NCBI GenBank assembly: GCA_003255065.1
Contig: QAOA01003049.1
Span: 1-64,000, forward strand
Direction: 5' to 3'
From: Cercis canadensis
Lineage: Eukaryota > Streptophyta > Magnoliopsida > Fabales > Fabaceae
Length of the DNA: 64,000 nucleotides
The position numbers and the translations under genes are program-made. This document shows positions 13,001 to 24,049 of this stretch, piece after piece. Within the stretch, counting starts at the first letter, position 1. The number at the start of each line of letters is the position of its first letter. The notes beneath the pieces were generated by a model that saw only the letters and a program-made list of their open reading frames with translations, was not told the DNA's origin and made no database searches.

Positions 13001-14600
13001 CCACTTTTTTAGTCTCGTTCAAGGCAGGCCATTGACGTCATTTACCAAAACAAAAACAAAAAATCCTTGCAGTTGTCGTAATAGGAATTGAATTGTTTCT
13101 AATTACACATTACATGTTCCAGCACTAGACCAATGTCCTAGGCTATATTTCAGAGTTTGAATTGCATGCTAAGGATTTTTTGACAAATTATAAATTGGTA
13201 AGCTAGCATTGAAGCCTAAGCTCACCAAAACCTCGTAGGGCAGAGTGGGGGGGTGCTCCAAATTCTTGCAGACGCAGACATTAGTAGGACATATTGTTGG
13301 ACAATGGCCATGCTTCATCCTTGTTAATAATTAAAGGTGGAAGTTAAAAATTAATTAGACAGATTGTTCTAGACGACACACCCACATATAGCTTCATTTC
13401 AGTATCTTTGCAGGAGAACTTTGTTGACTTTATTGCCATTTAATTTGCTGAGATGGAAGGTTAATTTGTTAATGAAAAATTTGCTAGCTTTTGAAGGACA
13501 ACGTGGTTTCTGAATTCTTTATATTTATTAATAAATTCAACACCAAATCTATCAGATCTTTTTTCCCACTTATTCAATTTAGACAATATTTCTCTAATTC
13601 TACATACAAGTAATTAATCTCAACCAATAATTGCCAAAAGTTTCTGGTTACATTAATCCTGTAATATTAATTTCCTTCTTGATTAGCAATGTGCTTCTTA
13701 CTTAATTAACACTAGTAAGAGTGGGTATTTGATATGTTATTCACATTTGAATTGCTACAACCTAGCTATATATTGTCATTTTCAATGATGAATTGATGAT
13801 TCGAATCTCTAACCATTATCTTAAAAATGGATAGGTTCAATAATCTCATATACTAGAAAAGGTTATATCTGGAAAAATAAGAAACCTTACAATAAAGTGA
13901 CCTTATAATAATGGTATTTTCAAAAGCGAAATCTTTTGTCGGAAACAAACTCTTGTTATAAAGCACATAAGAAAGAAGAAAGAAAAAGTTCAATTAATGA
14001 CTGAAAATGACATCAAAAGAGGCCATGTTGTTCAAATTTTGTCCACAAACTCTATGATATACACTAAAAACTAAATACAAAAGCATTATCATAGAACAAT
14101 AATTTAAATATATTGTGTCACTTCAGCAATATCTTGAATCTTGACCCTGAAATTTTAAAATCAGCTACCGCCATTAATCCCCTGATCCTTCATTTTAGGC
14201 ATTGCATCTTTTCATGTGTCAGTATCAAATCCTATGCTCTAACATATATATATGCACATAACATAGCCACTTAGGAATGGAAGACAAGCCTCAAGCCATA
14301 TACACATGGAAAATCATGGCCTTCCCATAAAGATCAATGAAAGATTCCTATCTTTCTCTTCCATAACCTCCTGGCTGTGGATGACACAAAAGAGAGAGAA
14401 AAGTGGGGCCCAAATTGCTTGTATTGGTCCCCTATCTGCTATACCCAATCAAGTAAGCTTTTGATTGGATTTAGCAATATGGCAGTCCGGCGATGACTAT
14501 TGCGGTCTGGCTTTTGGCTGGCAAGTAAGGCCACTTGGTATTTTTGGAATTTCAGTGAAATGCACCATACAATGCCATGAAGCTAGAGAGAGATCACCAC
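10080..14600. other. Large intergenic region upstream of MIR169
   Basis: About 4.5 kb without a recognisable protein gene or transposon end. The first few hundred bases should be the 3' untranslated region of the oxidoreductase. Several short open frames are found but none resembles a known family. A short AATA-rich stretch (about 11355-11380) and scattered A/T homopolymers are the only simple repeats noticed. Confidence 0.5.
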
Positions 14601-14601
14601 C

Positions 14602-14609
14602 TTATATAT
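14602..14609 (+). promoter_or_regulatory. Likely TATA box of MIR169
   Basis: TATATATA, preceded by ACCACCT and set 130 bases before the mature microRNA. This would place a transcription start near 14635 and leave a short 5' leader before the hairpin. The assignment is from position and sequence only. Confidence 0.5.
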
Positions 14610-14717
14610 ACATCTAGTTCTATGCAAGCTTTGGTGACTTAATTAAGCTGCAATGTGTTGCATAAGGCAGAAAAATGAGCTGCAATGGCATAGCCTGAGA
14701 GGGACTTGCATGAAGAG

Positions 14718-14822
14718 GTAGAGAGTGTAGTACAGCCAAGGATGACTTGCCGGCGTTAGTAAACTGCTTACGCCTTTCCCCGCCCGGCAAGTGGTCCTTG
14801 GCTATATTGGGCTCTCTTCTTC
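14718..14822 (+). ncRNA. MIR169: MIR169 precursor hairpin
   Basis: Bases 14733-14753 read CAGCCAAGGATGACTTGCCG followed by G, the exact 21-nt mature miR169 of the b/c type. The opposite arm at 14786-14805 reads GGCAAGTGGTCCTTGGCTAT, the expected star strand, with a mismatch bulge around GTGG. Pairing continues outward to GAGAG (14721-14725) with CTCTC (14812-14816), and the loop between the arms is about 30 nt, so the fold-back is compact and convincing. miR169 directs cleavage of NF-YA (HAP2) transcription factor mRNAs and is linked to drought, phosphate and nitrogen responses and to nodule development in legumes. The plus strand is the sense strand because the mature sequence is on the 5' arm as in the family. 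Open frames crossing the hairpin are chance. Confidence 0.96.
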
Positions 14823-14829
14823 TCATGTA

Positions 14830-16420
14830 AGTGCTACAGTTAGGCTCAAATTCAGTAAGATGATCACAAAGCTTTCTTCTCTAACTAAGGAGGTAATGAG
14901 TGTAACTTTTGATAATTGCTTGTAAACAGCTAGCCAAAGTTAGATGTATATTTGAGTTTGAATATGTTAAATGTTCTTTTCTTTTGGCTATGTTCTTCAA
15001 GAATTATACAGGTTTTTTTTCCTTTTTCTAATGGAAAACTACTTAGTTTGACAGAGAATTCAATGCAATTGATGCAGATCAGCGATTACTTGCCGACGTA
15101 GGGAAGCTAATTTCACAATAAAGCATTTTTGAGATATGAAAGAGAGGCTTTCAAATTTTGAGTATACGTTAACTAAATATAATTATTAATTAAGATATGT
15201 TACATATTCATGTTATTGTCATTTTCTTTGATCAACTATTAGGGAATGAACTAGTGCTAACCGCTTCCAGACATAGTCATGGTGAACATTTATAGCGTCA
15301 TCACATAATCACATTGTACTATAGTTGATTGCTTGTTGGATAGATTCGTCTGTGAACTGTAGCTAGCCATGTGCAGGTTGAACTTTTTGTACATGGAGGT
15401 GCCGTCCAAAGTGGGCCAAGCAATTACGTACATGAAAGTGCCGTCCAAAATGAGTTCATAAATCCTTGTTGCCGTGTTGGTGTCATTTTACCCCACCACT
15501 AGGCCTATACCTAGTGAACACTAAGTTACCCCATCTAGTTAGGGTAGCTGTACTAATCCTCTCAATTGATATCATTATAAATATATCTAAAAATNAAAAT
15601 TGAGTTATTTAATTTATGCTAGAATAATTAATTTTTTATAAAATACATAAATGACACGATATACGTATACGTGTTGAAAAAAAGAAATTAAAAAATAACA
15701 TGAAATAATAATTTTCTTTGACGTAATTAAATTCAAATTTTATTAATTATTTTAGAATTTGACTCACATTAAGTAACTTAGATTTTTGAAATTTTTGTAA
15801 TAACACTAAATTTATACATTGAGTCACACCAAAACCCCTCAATTAGGGGTTGATAAGGTTACCCTCATTAGCTTAGTGGTCTCCTTTTATTTAGACAGCA
15901 ATTGTTCCAATTTTTTTTGTATATTCATATCGTTAGCATGTTATGTGTTCAACAGAAAAAAAAAATGAATTAATAAGGTCTAATCAAATTCAAATTATGT
16001 TCATGCCAAAAAAAAGAAATCAAATTATGCTATCAGTGTGCAATGATTAGTGTAAGTACTACTCAATAGATCACATTCAGATACTTCTATGAGCAGTGGT
16101 AATGATGCCTATATGGGAGTACTTGTTCTTACACCCAACTAATTCAGCAAATTTTCCCCAATACTAAAATGAGTTAATACTTACACTATCAGTGATTCAG
16201 TATGTGAAGTATACATAATAGTTCTGGATCTGTAATATTGCTTTTACTACAATTCACAAAAAAGGAAATTATTCTGTTTCCAATATCTCTGTTTTCTGTC
16301 ACTGGACTGGATTTCTATAAGGTTGTAGGTGGCATAAATAAAGCGAAGTAGTGGCTACGTTTTTAGACATCCCTAGAAGTCCTGATTCTTTTCTTGTTCT
16401 TGAAGCCTTTGCTGTTTTTG
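14830..16420. other. Intergenic with an apparent MITE remnant and gap mark
   Basis: The first part downstream of the hairpin would be the rest of the primary transcript. Around 15525-15875 there is an AT-rich block with an N at 15595; its left side carries GTTAGGGTAGC and its right side GGTTACCCTCATTAGC, suggesting a small inverted-repeat element. A similar block with an N occurs near 29507-29940. No gene was found. Confidence 0.4.
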
Positions 16421-16424
16421 TAGG

Positions 16425-16540
16425 TGCTCAATTTGCTAATTAAGGATATGTGTTTCCAGCAAGTGGAGATTGAGGGTGACTGTAAACTAGTGATGGAGGC
16501 TCTGCAGAAGAGGAGCAAGGACTGGTCTGAACTGCCTTAG
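16425..16540 (+). pseudogene. RNase H-like domain fragment
   Basis: The plus frame from about 16444 reads KDMCFQQVEIEGDCKLVMEA and then LQKRSKDWSEL before a stop. The VEIEGDCKLVMEAL block is the second strand and acidic catalytic segment of the plant RNase H-like domain (RVT_3), the part that normally comes just before the stretch seen at 2907-3090. The fragment is isolated, lacks start and end, and is either a LINE scrap or a remnant of a host RNase H-like gene. Confidence 0.55.
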
Positions 16541-16544
16541 AGAT

Positions 16545-17530
16545 ATCAAACCCACATGCATCACATCTCAATTTAGCCCATATATAGATTAGCTAAGAGG
16601 GCGTGTTCAATTCCTAAAACATAGTCTCCATGGATGATCCTCCATCTTTTCTACTTGATGTATTATTTTCTGATATTTTTACTTAATGGAAGCTTTGTTT
16701 TCATCTCTAAAAAATTAGTTTTTGTTATTACTAAAACATGTAAAGAGATTTGTGTAATTTTTAAACAAGAAAGAAAAGTCTATGTAATTTTATCAAACTT
16801 CTCTTTTCTTTCTCATAACTTCATCATCATTTGCAAAATCATTTTTTCAACTTGAAATTGAAATACATGAGATTATCATTGTTATTTTTTGCTGAAGGAA
16901 ATACATGTGACCTTGGGCCTTAAGCAGAAATACAGAGGATATCCCATTGTCAAAATGAGGTAGCAGGCCAGGGGAATTGCTTTAGAGATAATAGATCCAT
17001 CACCCATGCAATGTTACTTGTTTTGAAAACAAAAAGTTATGTAGTCACTAAAAAGGCTGTCCATGAGGGATCTGGGCCTGCTTCCTGAAAAACCTGTTTA
17101 GCTGCGGTAAATTAAAAAAAAAAAAAAAAAGAATGTGTTTGCAACATAAACTTTAGAATATGCGCAAATCTTAAAGCAATGTGTGAATTTAAAAAGATTT
17201 TTAGGTGGGTTGTCCCCTACAAAAGTGAGTCACAATATGAACAAATTAAAATCAGTAAAATATTTCAAGTTTCATCCATGTGGAGGTTAACTCTTCTTTT
17301 TTTCCTTTTTTTTTTCTTTTTAATATTTCCAAGCAATTACATTACAACACCTTTACAAATGTCCCAACTTGGATTGCACCACGCAAGGAAATTATAGATT
17401 GAGTTATGGCAAAGTGGATGACATAGATCTGTTAACTTTTAACTATATAACATCTCTAAAATAAAATATACCTTGGTAGGTCTTGATTATGAGAGTCACG
17501 CCTACCTTTATTAATTGCACGAAAGAATTG
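16545..17530. other. Intergenic, nothing recognised
   Basis: AT-rich with poly-A (17115-17131) and pyrimidine-rich stretches. The open frames here are low-complexity and resemble no family. Confidence 0.45.
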
Positions 17531-17540
17531 GTTGAATTAA

Positions 17541-18347
17541 GGCTTAACTACAATTTTGGTCTCCCTATTTTAATCACGTGAACGTTTTGGTCTTCCTTCT
17601 TTAAAAATGAACCATTGAGTCCCTCTCTATATTCATAAAATGTACAAGTTTAGTCTATTTATCTTTAAATCAAAATTCTTAGATTTATTTCAAGGTGTAA
17701 AGTTCTCTGATTCATAATCTCACCGTTCAGATTGAAGGGATACATATTGTGAACCCCCTCACTAAATTTGAGTTCAATCTAACGGTGAAACTCAGCACAG
17801 AATACCAAAACCATAAATTTTCATCTAACCAAAAATTTAGNTTTTGGTCTCCCTTCTTTAAAAATGAATCATTGAGTCCCTCTATATTCATAAAATGTAC
17901 AAGTTTAGTCCATTTATCTTTAAGTCAAAATTCTTAGATTTATTTCAAGGTGTAAAGTTCTCTGATTCATAATCTCACCGTTCAAATTGAAGGGATACAT
18001 CTTGTGAACCCCCTCACTAAATTTGAGCTCAATCTAACGGTGAAACTCAGCACAGAATACCAAAACCATAAATTTTCATCTAACCAAAAATTTAGGCTTA
18101 TTCACTGTTAGATCGAGCTAAAATTTAATGGGAAGATTCACAAGACGTAGCTCTTTAATTTGAACGGTGGAATTATGAATCAGATAACTTTACACCTTGA
18201 AATAAACCTAAGAATTTTGACTTAAAGATAAATGGACTAAACTTGTACATTTTATGAATATAAAAGGACTCAATAGTTCATTTTTAAAGAAGGAGGACCA
18301 AAACGTTCAAGTGGTTAAAATAGGGGGACCAAAATTATAATTAAGCC
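17541..18347. mobile_element. Mutator-like fold-back element (MULE-MITE)
   Basis: The element starts GGCTTAACTACAATTTTGGT and ends with the inverse, ATAATTAAGCC preceded by GGGGGACCAAAATT. The arms pair over about 250 bases, making a near-complete hairpin. It is flanked by a perfect 9-bp direct repeat TTGAATTAA (17532-17540 and 18348-18356), the hallmark target duplication of the Mutator superfamily. No transposase or captured gene is visible. An N at 17841 sits between two nearly identical copies of 254-256 bases (17585-17840 and 17842-18095), so the true element is probably shorter, about 550 bases, with the second copy an assembly artefact. Confidence 0.9.
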
Positions 18348-18356
18348 TTGAATTAA

Positions 18357-19515
18357 TAAACATATCTTGTAATTAAAGAAACTTGATATCGAATTTTGTT
18401 TTGCTAGGAAGAGGAGATCTTATTTTTTTTTTTAAGAACAGGGTTAAAATTTAACACTTAATTGTATAGCATGGAGACAGAGATATGGAGAGAGAGCACT
18501 GATACATGCTTAATTTTGTCAAAGCATTTTGTTCGTTTTCAAATGCACGTGATTGTGCTTAAGATGAAGACCATTATTTGAAGTTACGCACTAATCATGA
18601 TAGATTCATTTCCATCTAAAACTTATATAAATGTATGTCTGCTTTAACGTGCTAGCTCCATTATATTTCTTACACAAATCCTCCAAGTGCTTGTGCATTA
18701 ATTTCTTTCTCTTTGAACACCACATGGTTTTCACACAAACTTTACCGCATTGCAAGAAAAAATCTATGGTTTACATCATGAGGTTATTTGTTGAACTGGC
18801 AACTCAAATTTTCAAAAAGTGAAGCACAAGCAAGATAACGAAATTGACATGTGCTTTTTAGCTATTATATAAAGCTATTAAATAACACGTTAAAGTCCTT
18901 TTTAGCAAGCGATTCTTTTTTGTCACATCACAAATCGTTATCAAGACATGAATCTATGATCTCTATGTTGCCCCTACTTTGATCACCTGAATTAGGGCCA
19001 AGTGCCAGGATATGATTTCTTTATTAATGGATGATTTTTTTTTTTTAAATCTTTAAAAGCCTTTTGAACAGTTGTGTTTGATTTAATTTAAGAGTAAAAT
19101 TATCTTTTAGTCTTGTAACATACATATTAAACCAACTCTTACTCATTAGGCTTGTCACATCAGTATTTAAGTGAAAAATTTTGTCAACTCTTAATAAGAG
19201 AAATTAAAGGAATGACTATTTTGATAAATTAGAGTTATCTTTTAAAAATTATTTTGAGAACCGAATTAATTGTGAGGAAAAAACAATCTATGACAAATTA
19301 AACACCCAATTTAGTGAAGTTCAACATTAATTTTAGCCAATAAGATCCCACATGCAAATACAGCTACTGTTCTAGTATAAAATCAATAGTAAACTAACAA
19401 ATTGGCCACAACTTTTTTTTTATCAATTGAGTCCGTAACTTTTATAATTGAAGTCTAATCAATCCCTTTGTTAAAATCTAGAATTGTATATATCAAATAA
19501 GATCTTCAATGTAAT
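18357..19515. other. Intergenic with old transposon-end remnants
   Basis: No gene was found. The stretches near 19095-19130 and 19410-19470 carry phrases such as TTTTAGTCTTGTAAC and CAATTGAGTCCGTAACTTTT that resemble the outer arms of Mutator-like elements in this window, suggesting old terminal fragments just outside the Pack-MULE. Confidence 0.35.
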
Positions 19516-20019
19516 ACTTTTATTAGTAAAACCTTTTTTTAGTCCTTAGAAAATATAGTAATTAACAAATTTATCATCCAAAAATTTTTTATAACAAATT
19601 GGTCATTGAATTATTATTTCGTCTGACAAATTAGTCTTATGATAGGGTCTGTTAGTCAGATTTAACGGACATTGTCACGTGGTACGTTAAGTGCTGATGT
19701 GACAGTTAATTGATGAAATGACACGCTGACGGGCTGCTTGTGTGGCCATAGGTAAAACTACGTCGTTTTACCTATGAGATGAGAATTTGGTTCTTTGCTC
19801 TTGTGCGGCGCCGTATCCCTTGATACTCCATGAACGAAAATGAAGCCCGACGTGTGAAGAACAACCCAAGCAATTCTGAAGGAGGAACCGAGGAACCCTA
19901 AGCCCCCAATTTCGTTGATTACCCTTTCCCTTTCCCAGATTCGAACCCTAACCCAATTCGAAGTGCCGTCCCTTTGCTGACGCTGCAGGTAAGCCAACTA
20001 TAATAATTTTTTGGTTTTC

Positions 20020-20900
20020 AAGTTTTGGGTTTCGTTCGATGATCAGGATTTTTGGGTTTCTATTGAATCTTCATGGTTTGGTAATCTGGATTTCGAGGGT
20101 ATTCGTCAATTCCTTGACTGTTTGAAGACCCGCCCTGACCTTAGGAACGGGCGCTTTCTGTCGCACGCTATTGTTCTCTATGGCCAAGCTAACATGCTTG
20201 ATCATGCTATTCGCAGCTTCAAGCAAATGGATGAATTGGGTATTCCTCGTTCGGCTAAATCGCTCAACGCTTTGATATTGGCCTGTGTTCTGGCCAAGAA
20301 TTACAAGGAGGTAAGTAGGATTTTTCTTGAATTCCCTAAGATATATGGAATTGAGCCGAACCTTGATACGTATAATTCAGTAATTAAAGCTTTTTGCGAG
20401 TCGGGTTCATCCAGTTCTGTGTATTCGATATTGGCCGATATGGATAGGAAGAATGTGAAGCCAAATGCGACCACTTTTGGGGTTATGCTTGCTGGGTTTT
20501 ACAGGGACGAGAAGCTTGAAGATGTAGGGAAGGTTTTGAAGTTGATGGAGAAGTATGGAATTCATCCAGGGCTTGGCACGTATAACACTAGGATTCAGAG
20601 TCTGTGTAAATTGAAGAAGTCATCGGAGGCAAAGGCTTTGGTGGATGGGATGATGTCCAGGGCATGAAGCCGAATTCAGTTACTTACTTTCATTTGATTT
20701 ACGGGTTCTGTAGAGAAGGGAACTTGGAAGAAGCAAAGAAATTGTTTAAGGACATGAAGAGAAGAGGGTGCAAACCGGATAGCGACTGTTGCTTTACTCT
20801 GGCTCACTTCCTGTGCCAAGGTGGGGATTTTGAGGCTGCTTTGGATATTTGCAAAGAAAGCATGGAACAAAATTGGTTGAAGAATGTATTTATTGGTTGA
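20020..20900 (+). pseudogene. Captured PPR protein gene (At1g11630-like), frameshifted and truncated
   Basis: The plus strand encodes a mitochondrial P-class pentatricopeptide repeat protein of the At1g11630 / PPR336 group. It reads through LRNGRFLSHAIVLYGQANML and repeats such as GIEPNLDTYNSVIKAFCESG, KPNATTFGVMLAGFYRDEKL and [19 protein letters not shown]. Near 20660 a run of G is one base short, so the frame stops at 20667; the next frame continues exactly as the family does with [20 protein letters not shown] and on to [17 protein letters not shown]. The end is then lost in a short local duplication (about 20838-20950), removing the last two repeats. The N-terminal mitochondrial presequence is also missing, replaced by a leader intron (GT at 19989, AG near 20046) shared with the right arm. 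PPR proteins bind organelle RNA; this copy is unlikely to work. Confidence 0.85.
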
Positions 20901-20950
20901 ACAAAATTGCTTTGGATATTTGCAAAGAATATATTTATTGGTTGAAGAAT
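20838..20950. repeat. Short tandem duplication truncating the PPR copy
   Basis: GCTTTGGATATTTGCAAAGAA occurs at 20838 and again near 20910, each followed by TTTATTGGTTGAA-type sequence. The second copy brings in a stop directly after the last recognisable PPR residues. Confidence 0.7.
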
Positions 20951-23107
20951 TGTTCTTCCATCAAGTAGTCTGACATTTATGTGCGGTTTTGGCTTTTGCT
21001 ATAAAAATCGAAGTTGGCTATTACTATCTGTCAAGGTAATTTTATGTCTTCAACTTTTGAACATGAGTAGTTTTCCTTGCACGGGTTTAATAAAAGAACT
21101 GGAAATGGTTACATGGATAGTTTTCTGTAGTTTTCATTTATTTGACCTCTATTAAACGCTGAAAGCTTTCATTCAATTTCCTTTGATACATTGGTAGTTT
21201 TTGGAAAGCTTTCATTTATTTAGATGTTGATTCATTTTTTTGTTCCATTCTACTGAACTTGTGCATATAGTTGGCTTATTGTACGATGTATGTTGCTATC
21301 ATAATCATGTCCTTCAAGAACGTCATAGGTAATTTACTGTCATAAGATCTTCAGGTCTTAAAAAATATGACTCTCTTCGTGGCAAAAAAGAAGAAGATAT
21401 GACTGTGCCCATGTTTACAAATGCAGATTGTCTGCCACGGCATCTAATCGAAACGTAAGCATCAGTCATCCAAATTCCAAGTTAACACAAGACCTTTTCA
21501 GGGGCAACAAGTTTCTTATCCTATGAATGTTTCTAAGCTGCTTGCGAGGTTACATAAATCGAAGATCATGTTCATATTATACATCTCACATGGAGGATGT
21601 CATCTTTGAGGTGCCAATATTACATATTATGCGAGGTCTTAATATGTAAAGAGGGTCATTATTACAGAGTTGTTGTTATCGTATCGCTCTAAGTTCTTTC
21701 TGATTTGCAGTGGCGGCCACCGTTTTTACATAACTCAAGTCAAAGTTGTCAAAAGCCAACTTCTATTAAGATTGCTCGGGCAGTTATAAAATCGAAACAT
21801 ATTAAAAGTAAATTGTAAATGCAATTTTTTTTAAAAAATAATAGGTGCAAAATCCTTAATAAATAATGTTTTATTTCTCTCGTTTATAATGTCAAGTCAC
21901 ATTGGCACCAATTGGGTGCCAAATGGGCATCTAAAGTCTTCGGAACTTGGAAAATCTCCCAAGTCTGAATGTAAATATAAATAGATAATTAAGAGTGTCA
22001 ACAACTTTATATTTTTCTAGTACTATAAATTTCTTTTTTAGTTCACTGATATTTCATCTTAATTTCGTTGGCTGTTAAATTCGATCACAATGTTACAAAA
22101 GCAACCTTACACCACATTTCATCTATCAGCCACTTCTTGAATTATGTCTTCATGCCAGAGACGAATCTCTGCGAACAAACTCCATCTACCGCTATGAGTT
22201 CTTACTCAAGCTCAGGTCTCTTAAAGCCTTCTCGACATCTCATCCAATGTCCAGTTGGGCGCGTTACACTGAACTCATCTCAAGGGGACCTCAACTATGT
22301 CGATTTTGATACCAATGCAGATCTTCTCGCATATTGTGCTCCATATGCGGCAGTAGATGCCACTGTAGTTGATGCCACTAACCAGCTGAACCAGAAAAAG
22401 GACCACAGAAGTTCAACATCTGGGAAAACATACTAACTACCCCAAGGAACAAAATCACTCTGCCATAATTAGCTCAGATAAGTAATGCGTGATTGAGTTT
22501 CTTGAGTTCCAAATTCTGGTTGAAGAAGAGCTGCAGCAACTAAACTCCAAATTCAGGTCACATGGAATAAATGGGAATAAAGATGACCACTTTTTCAAAA
22601 GAAACAAGTAAAAGCTTGATCAATCGCACTACATTTGTCCCATTTTTCGCCTCTATAACTCATAGCATCATATACACAAACCATTAGCTCCCCTGAAAAT
22701 TTTGTTACCACTCTAATCACCTTTACATTATACTAGTATTTACGCTAGAAACAATATCTCACATTAAAACCCAACTCAACAAACCAGCTAATCAAATTCT
22801 CTGAAATGCATTGTAACGCTTTATCTAGCTCAAAATAAGGCTTGCGGCTTCCAATTTATTTTCATACGAATTCATTTCTCCCACAACTTACCCCAAAGAA
22901 ATAGTACTCCTATTATTCAATTATAGTCTATGAATAAACACAACATAGACAAATTGTCAATACATATTAGAGAATTCAATAAATTCCATGAACAGAAACA
23001 CATAAATATGAAACCTTTTCAAAATGATTACTATTTTCAATACCCATCAGAGAATTTAATTAATTCCATAATAAATATGAAAACTTTATAAGAAACGATT
23101 ACTAACT

Positions 23108-23360
23108 AATGAGCAAAGAACTCAACAACAGCGAAAGTAGCAGGGGTATCCTTCAGAACTCCATCGAAATTGGTTGCATTCAAGTTAACCCCATATTCTA
23201 TAAGATCACCATTTTTATCATTGCTGTTGACCGCTCGAAGAATCAAACGATGTGATCCAATTGAAGAAGCTGAAGTCACAACGCAGCTCACAGAAATGAG
23301 GGTCAGAGTCAGAAACGAATACAAATACCTCAGAGACGTGGAAAATGGATGATGGATCAC
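23108..23360 (-). pseudogene. Captured first exon of quiescin sulfhydryl oxidase (QSOX)
   Basis: On the minus strand the frame reads SLRYLYSFLTLTLISVSCVV (a signal peptide) and then, after a short linker, NLNATNFDGVLKDTPATFA and VVEFFAH, which is the start of the thioredoxin domain of plant QSOX. The fragment stops just before the expected tryptophan and the CxxC active-site pair, most likely at the original exon border. The codon preceding SLRYL is ACG where an ATG would be expected, so the original start appears lost. QSOX enzymes form disulfides in secreted proteins at the Golgi and cell wall. This copy has no catalytic cysteines. It lies just inside the right arm of the Pack-MULE and is oriented inward. 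Confidence 0.8.
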
Positions 23361-24049
23361 AGACCCAGAAGGAGGATGATGGATCACAAAAGAAAAAATT
23401 CATACACCCAGAATACCAAACCCTGAAGATTCAATAGAAACCCAAAATCCTGATCATCAAACGAAACCCAAAATTTGAAAACCAAAAAATTATTATACTT
23501 GGCTTACCTGTAGCGTGAGCAAAGAGACGGCACTTGGAATTGGGTCAGGGTTCGAATCTGGGAAAGGGTAATCAACGAAATTGGGGCTTAGGGTTCCTCG
23601 GTTCCTCCTTCAGAATTGTAGAATTGCAGTGGGTATGCTGATTTCGTACTTCATATGGAGCTTAGGGTTCGAAATGGAGAGTTGTAGAAAATCTCCACCC
23701 TAGATCACGATGAAATCCTTTCGTTTGAGGTTCTGTCACTACGACGCCGTTTTCAGCTTCAGCAAATGGTCTTCTCCATTTAAAACGACGACGTTTTGTG
23801 TGTTTATGCCAGCTGAAGCCACTAATTGCCATGTCAGCATGCCACCTCATCAATTAACTGACACATAAGCAATTAACGTGCCATGTGGCATTTTCCGTTA
23901 AGTATGACAAACGAACCCTAGCGGATGACTGATTTGGTGGACGAAATATAAAATCAAGAACCAATTTGTCACCGAAAATTTTTAGAGGATAAATTTGTCA
24001 GAAGATACATTTTTCAGAGACTAAAAAAGGATTTTACTCTATTTTTATT

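Larger units (their letters stand above)
19525..24040. mobile_element. Pack-MULE-like element with captured PPR and QSOX sequences
   Basis: The left arm (19525 to about 20095) and the inverted right arm (about 23405-24040) match each other over most of their length: outer ends AGTAAAA(C/T)C with TTTTTAGTC, then ACAAATTGGT-like phrases, then a shared block GGAGGAACCGAGGAACCCTA followed by a leader and a small intron. A central part of each arm has diverged or been replaced. Flanks ACTTTTATT (19516-19524) and ATTTTTATT (24041-24049) agree at 8 of 9 positions, consistent with a Mutator-type 9-bp target duplication, though AT-richness weakens this. Between the arms lie a captured PPR gene (plus strand), an unidentified stretch with an open frame near 22068-22436, and a captured QSOX first exon (minus strand). 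No transposase is present. A third copy of the arm end is at 48865-48985. Confidence 0.75.

Noticed and set aside
14620-14826. 68-residue minus-strand open frame over the hairpin
   Set aside because: It is the antisense shadow of the MIR169 stem and has no protein resemblance.
15083-15101. Second miR169-like string (GATTACTTGCCGACG) about 350 bases downstream of MIR169
   Set aside because: There is a mismatch in the core, the 5' part CAGCCAAG is absent, and no complementary star arm lies within 200 bases.
23535-23570. tRNA B-box-like GGTTCGAATCTGG
   Set aside because: No A box or cloverleaf around it; it is part of the Pack-MULE arm leader.
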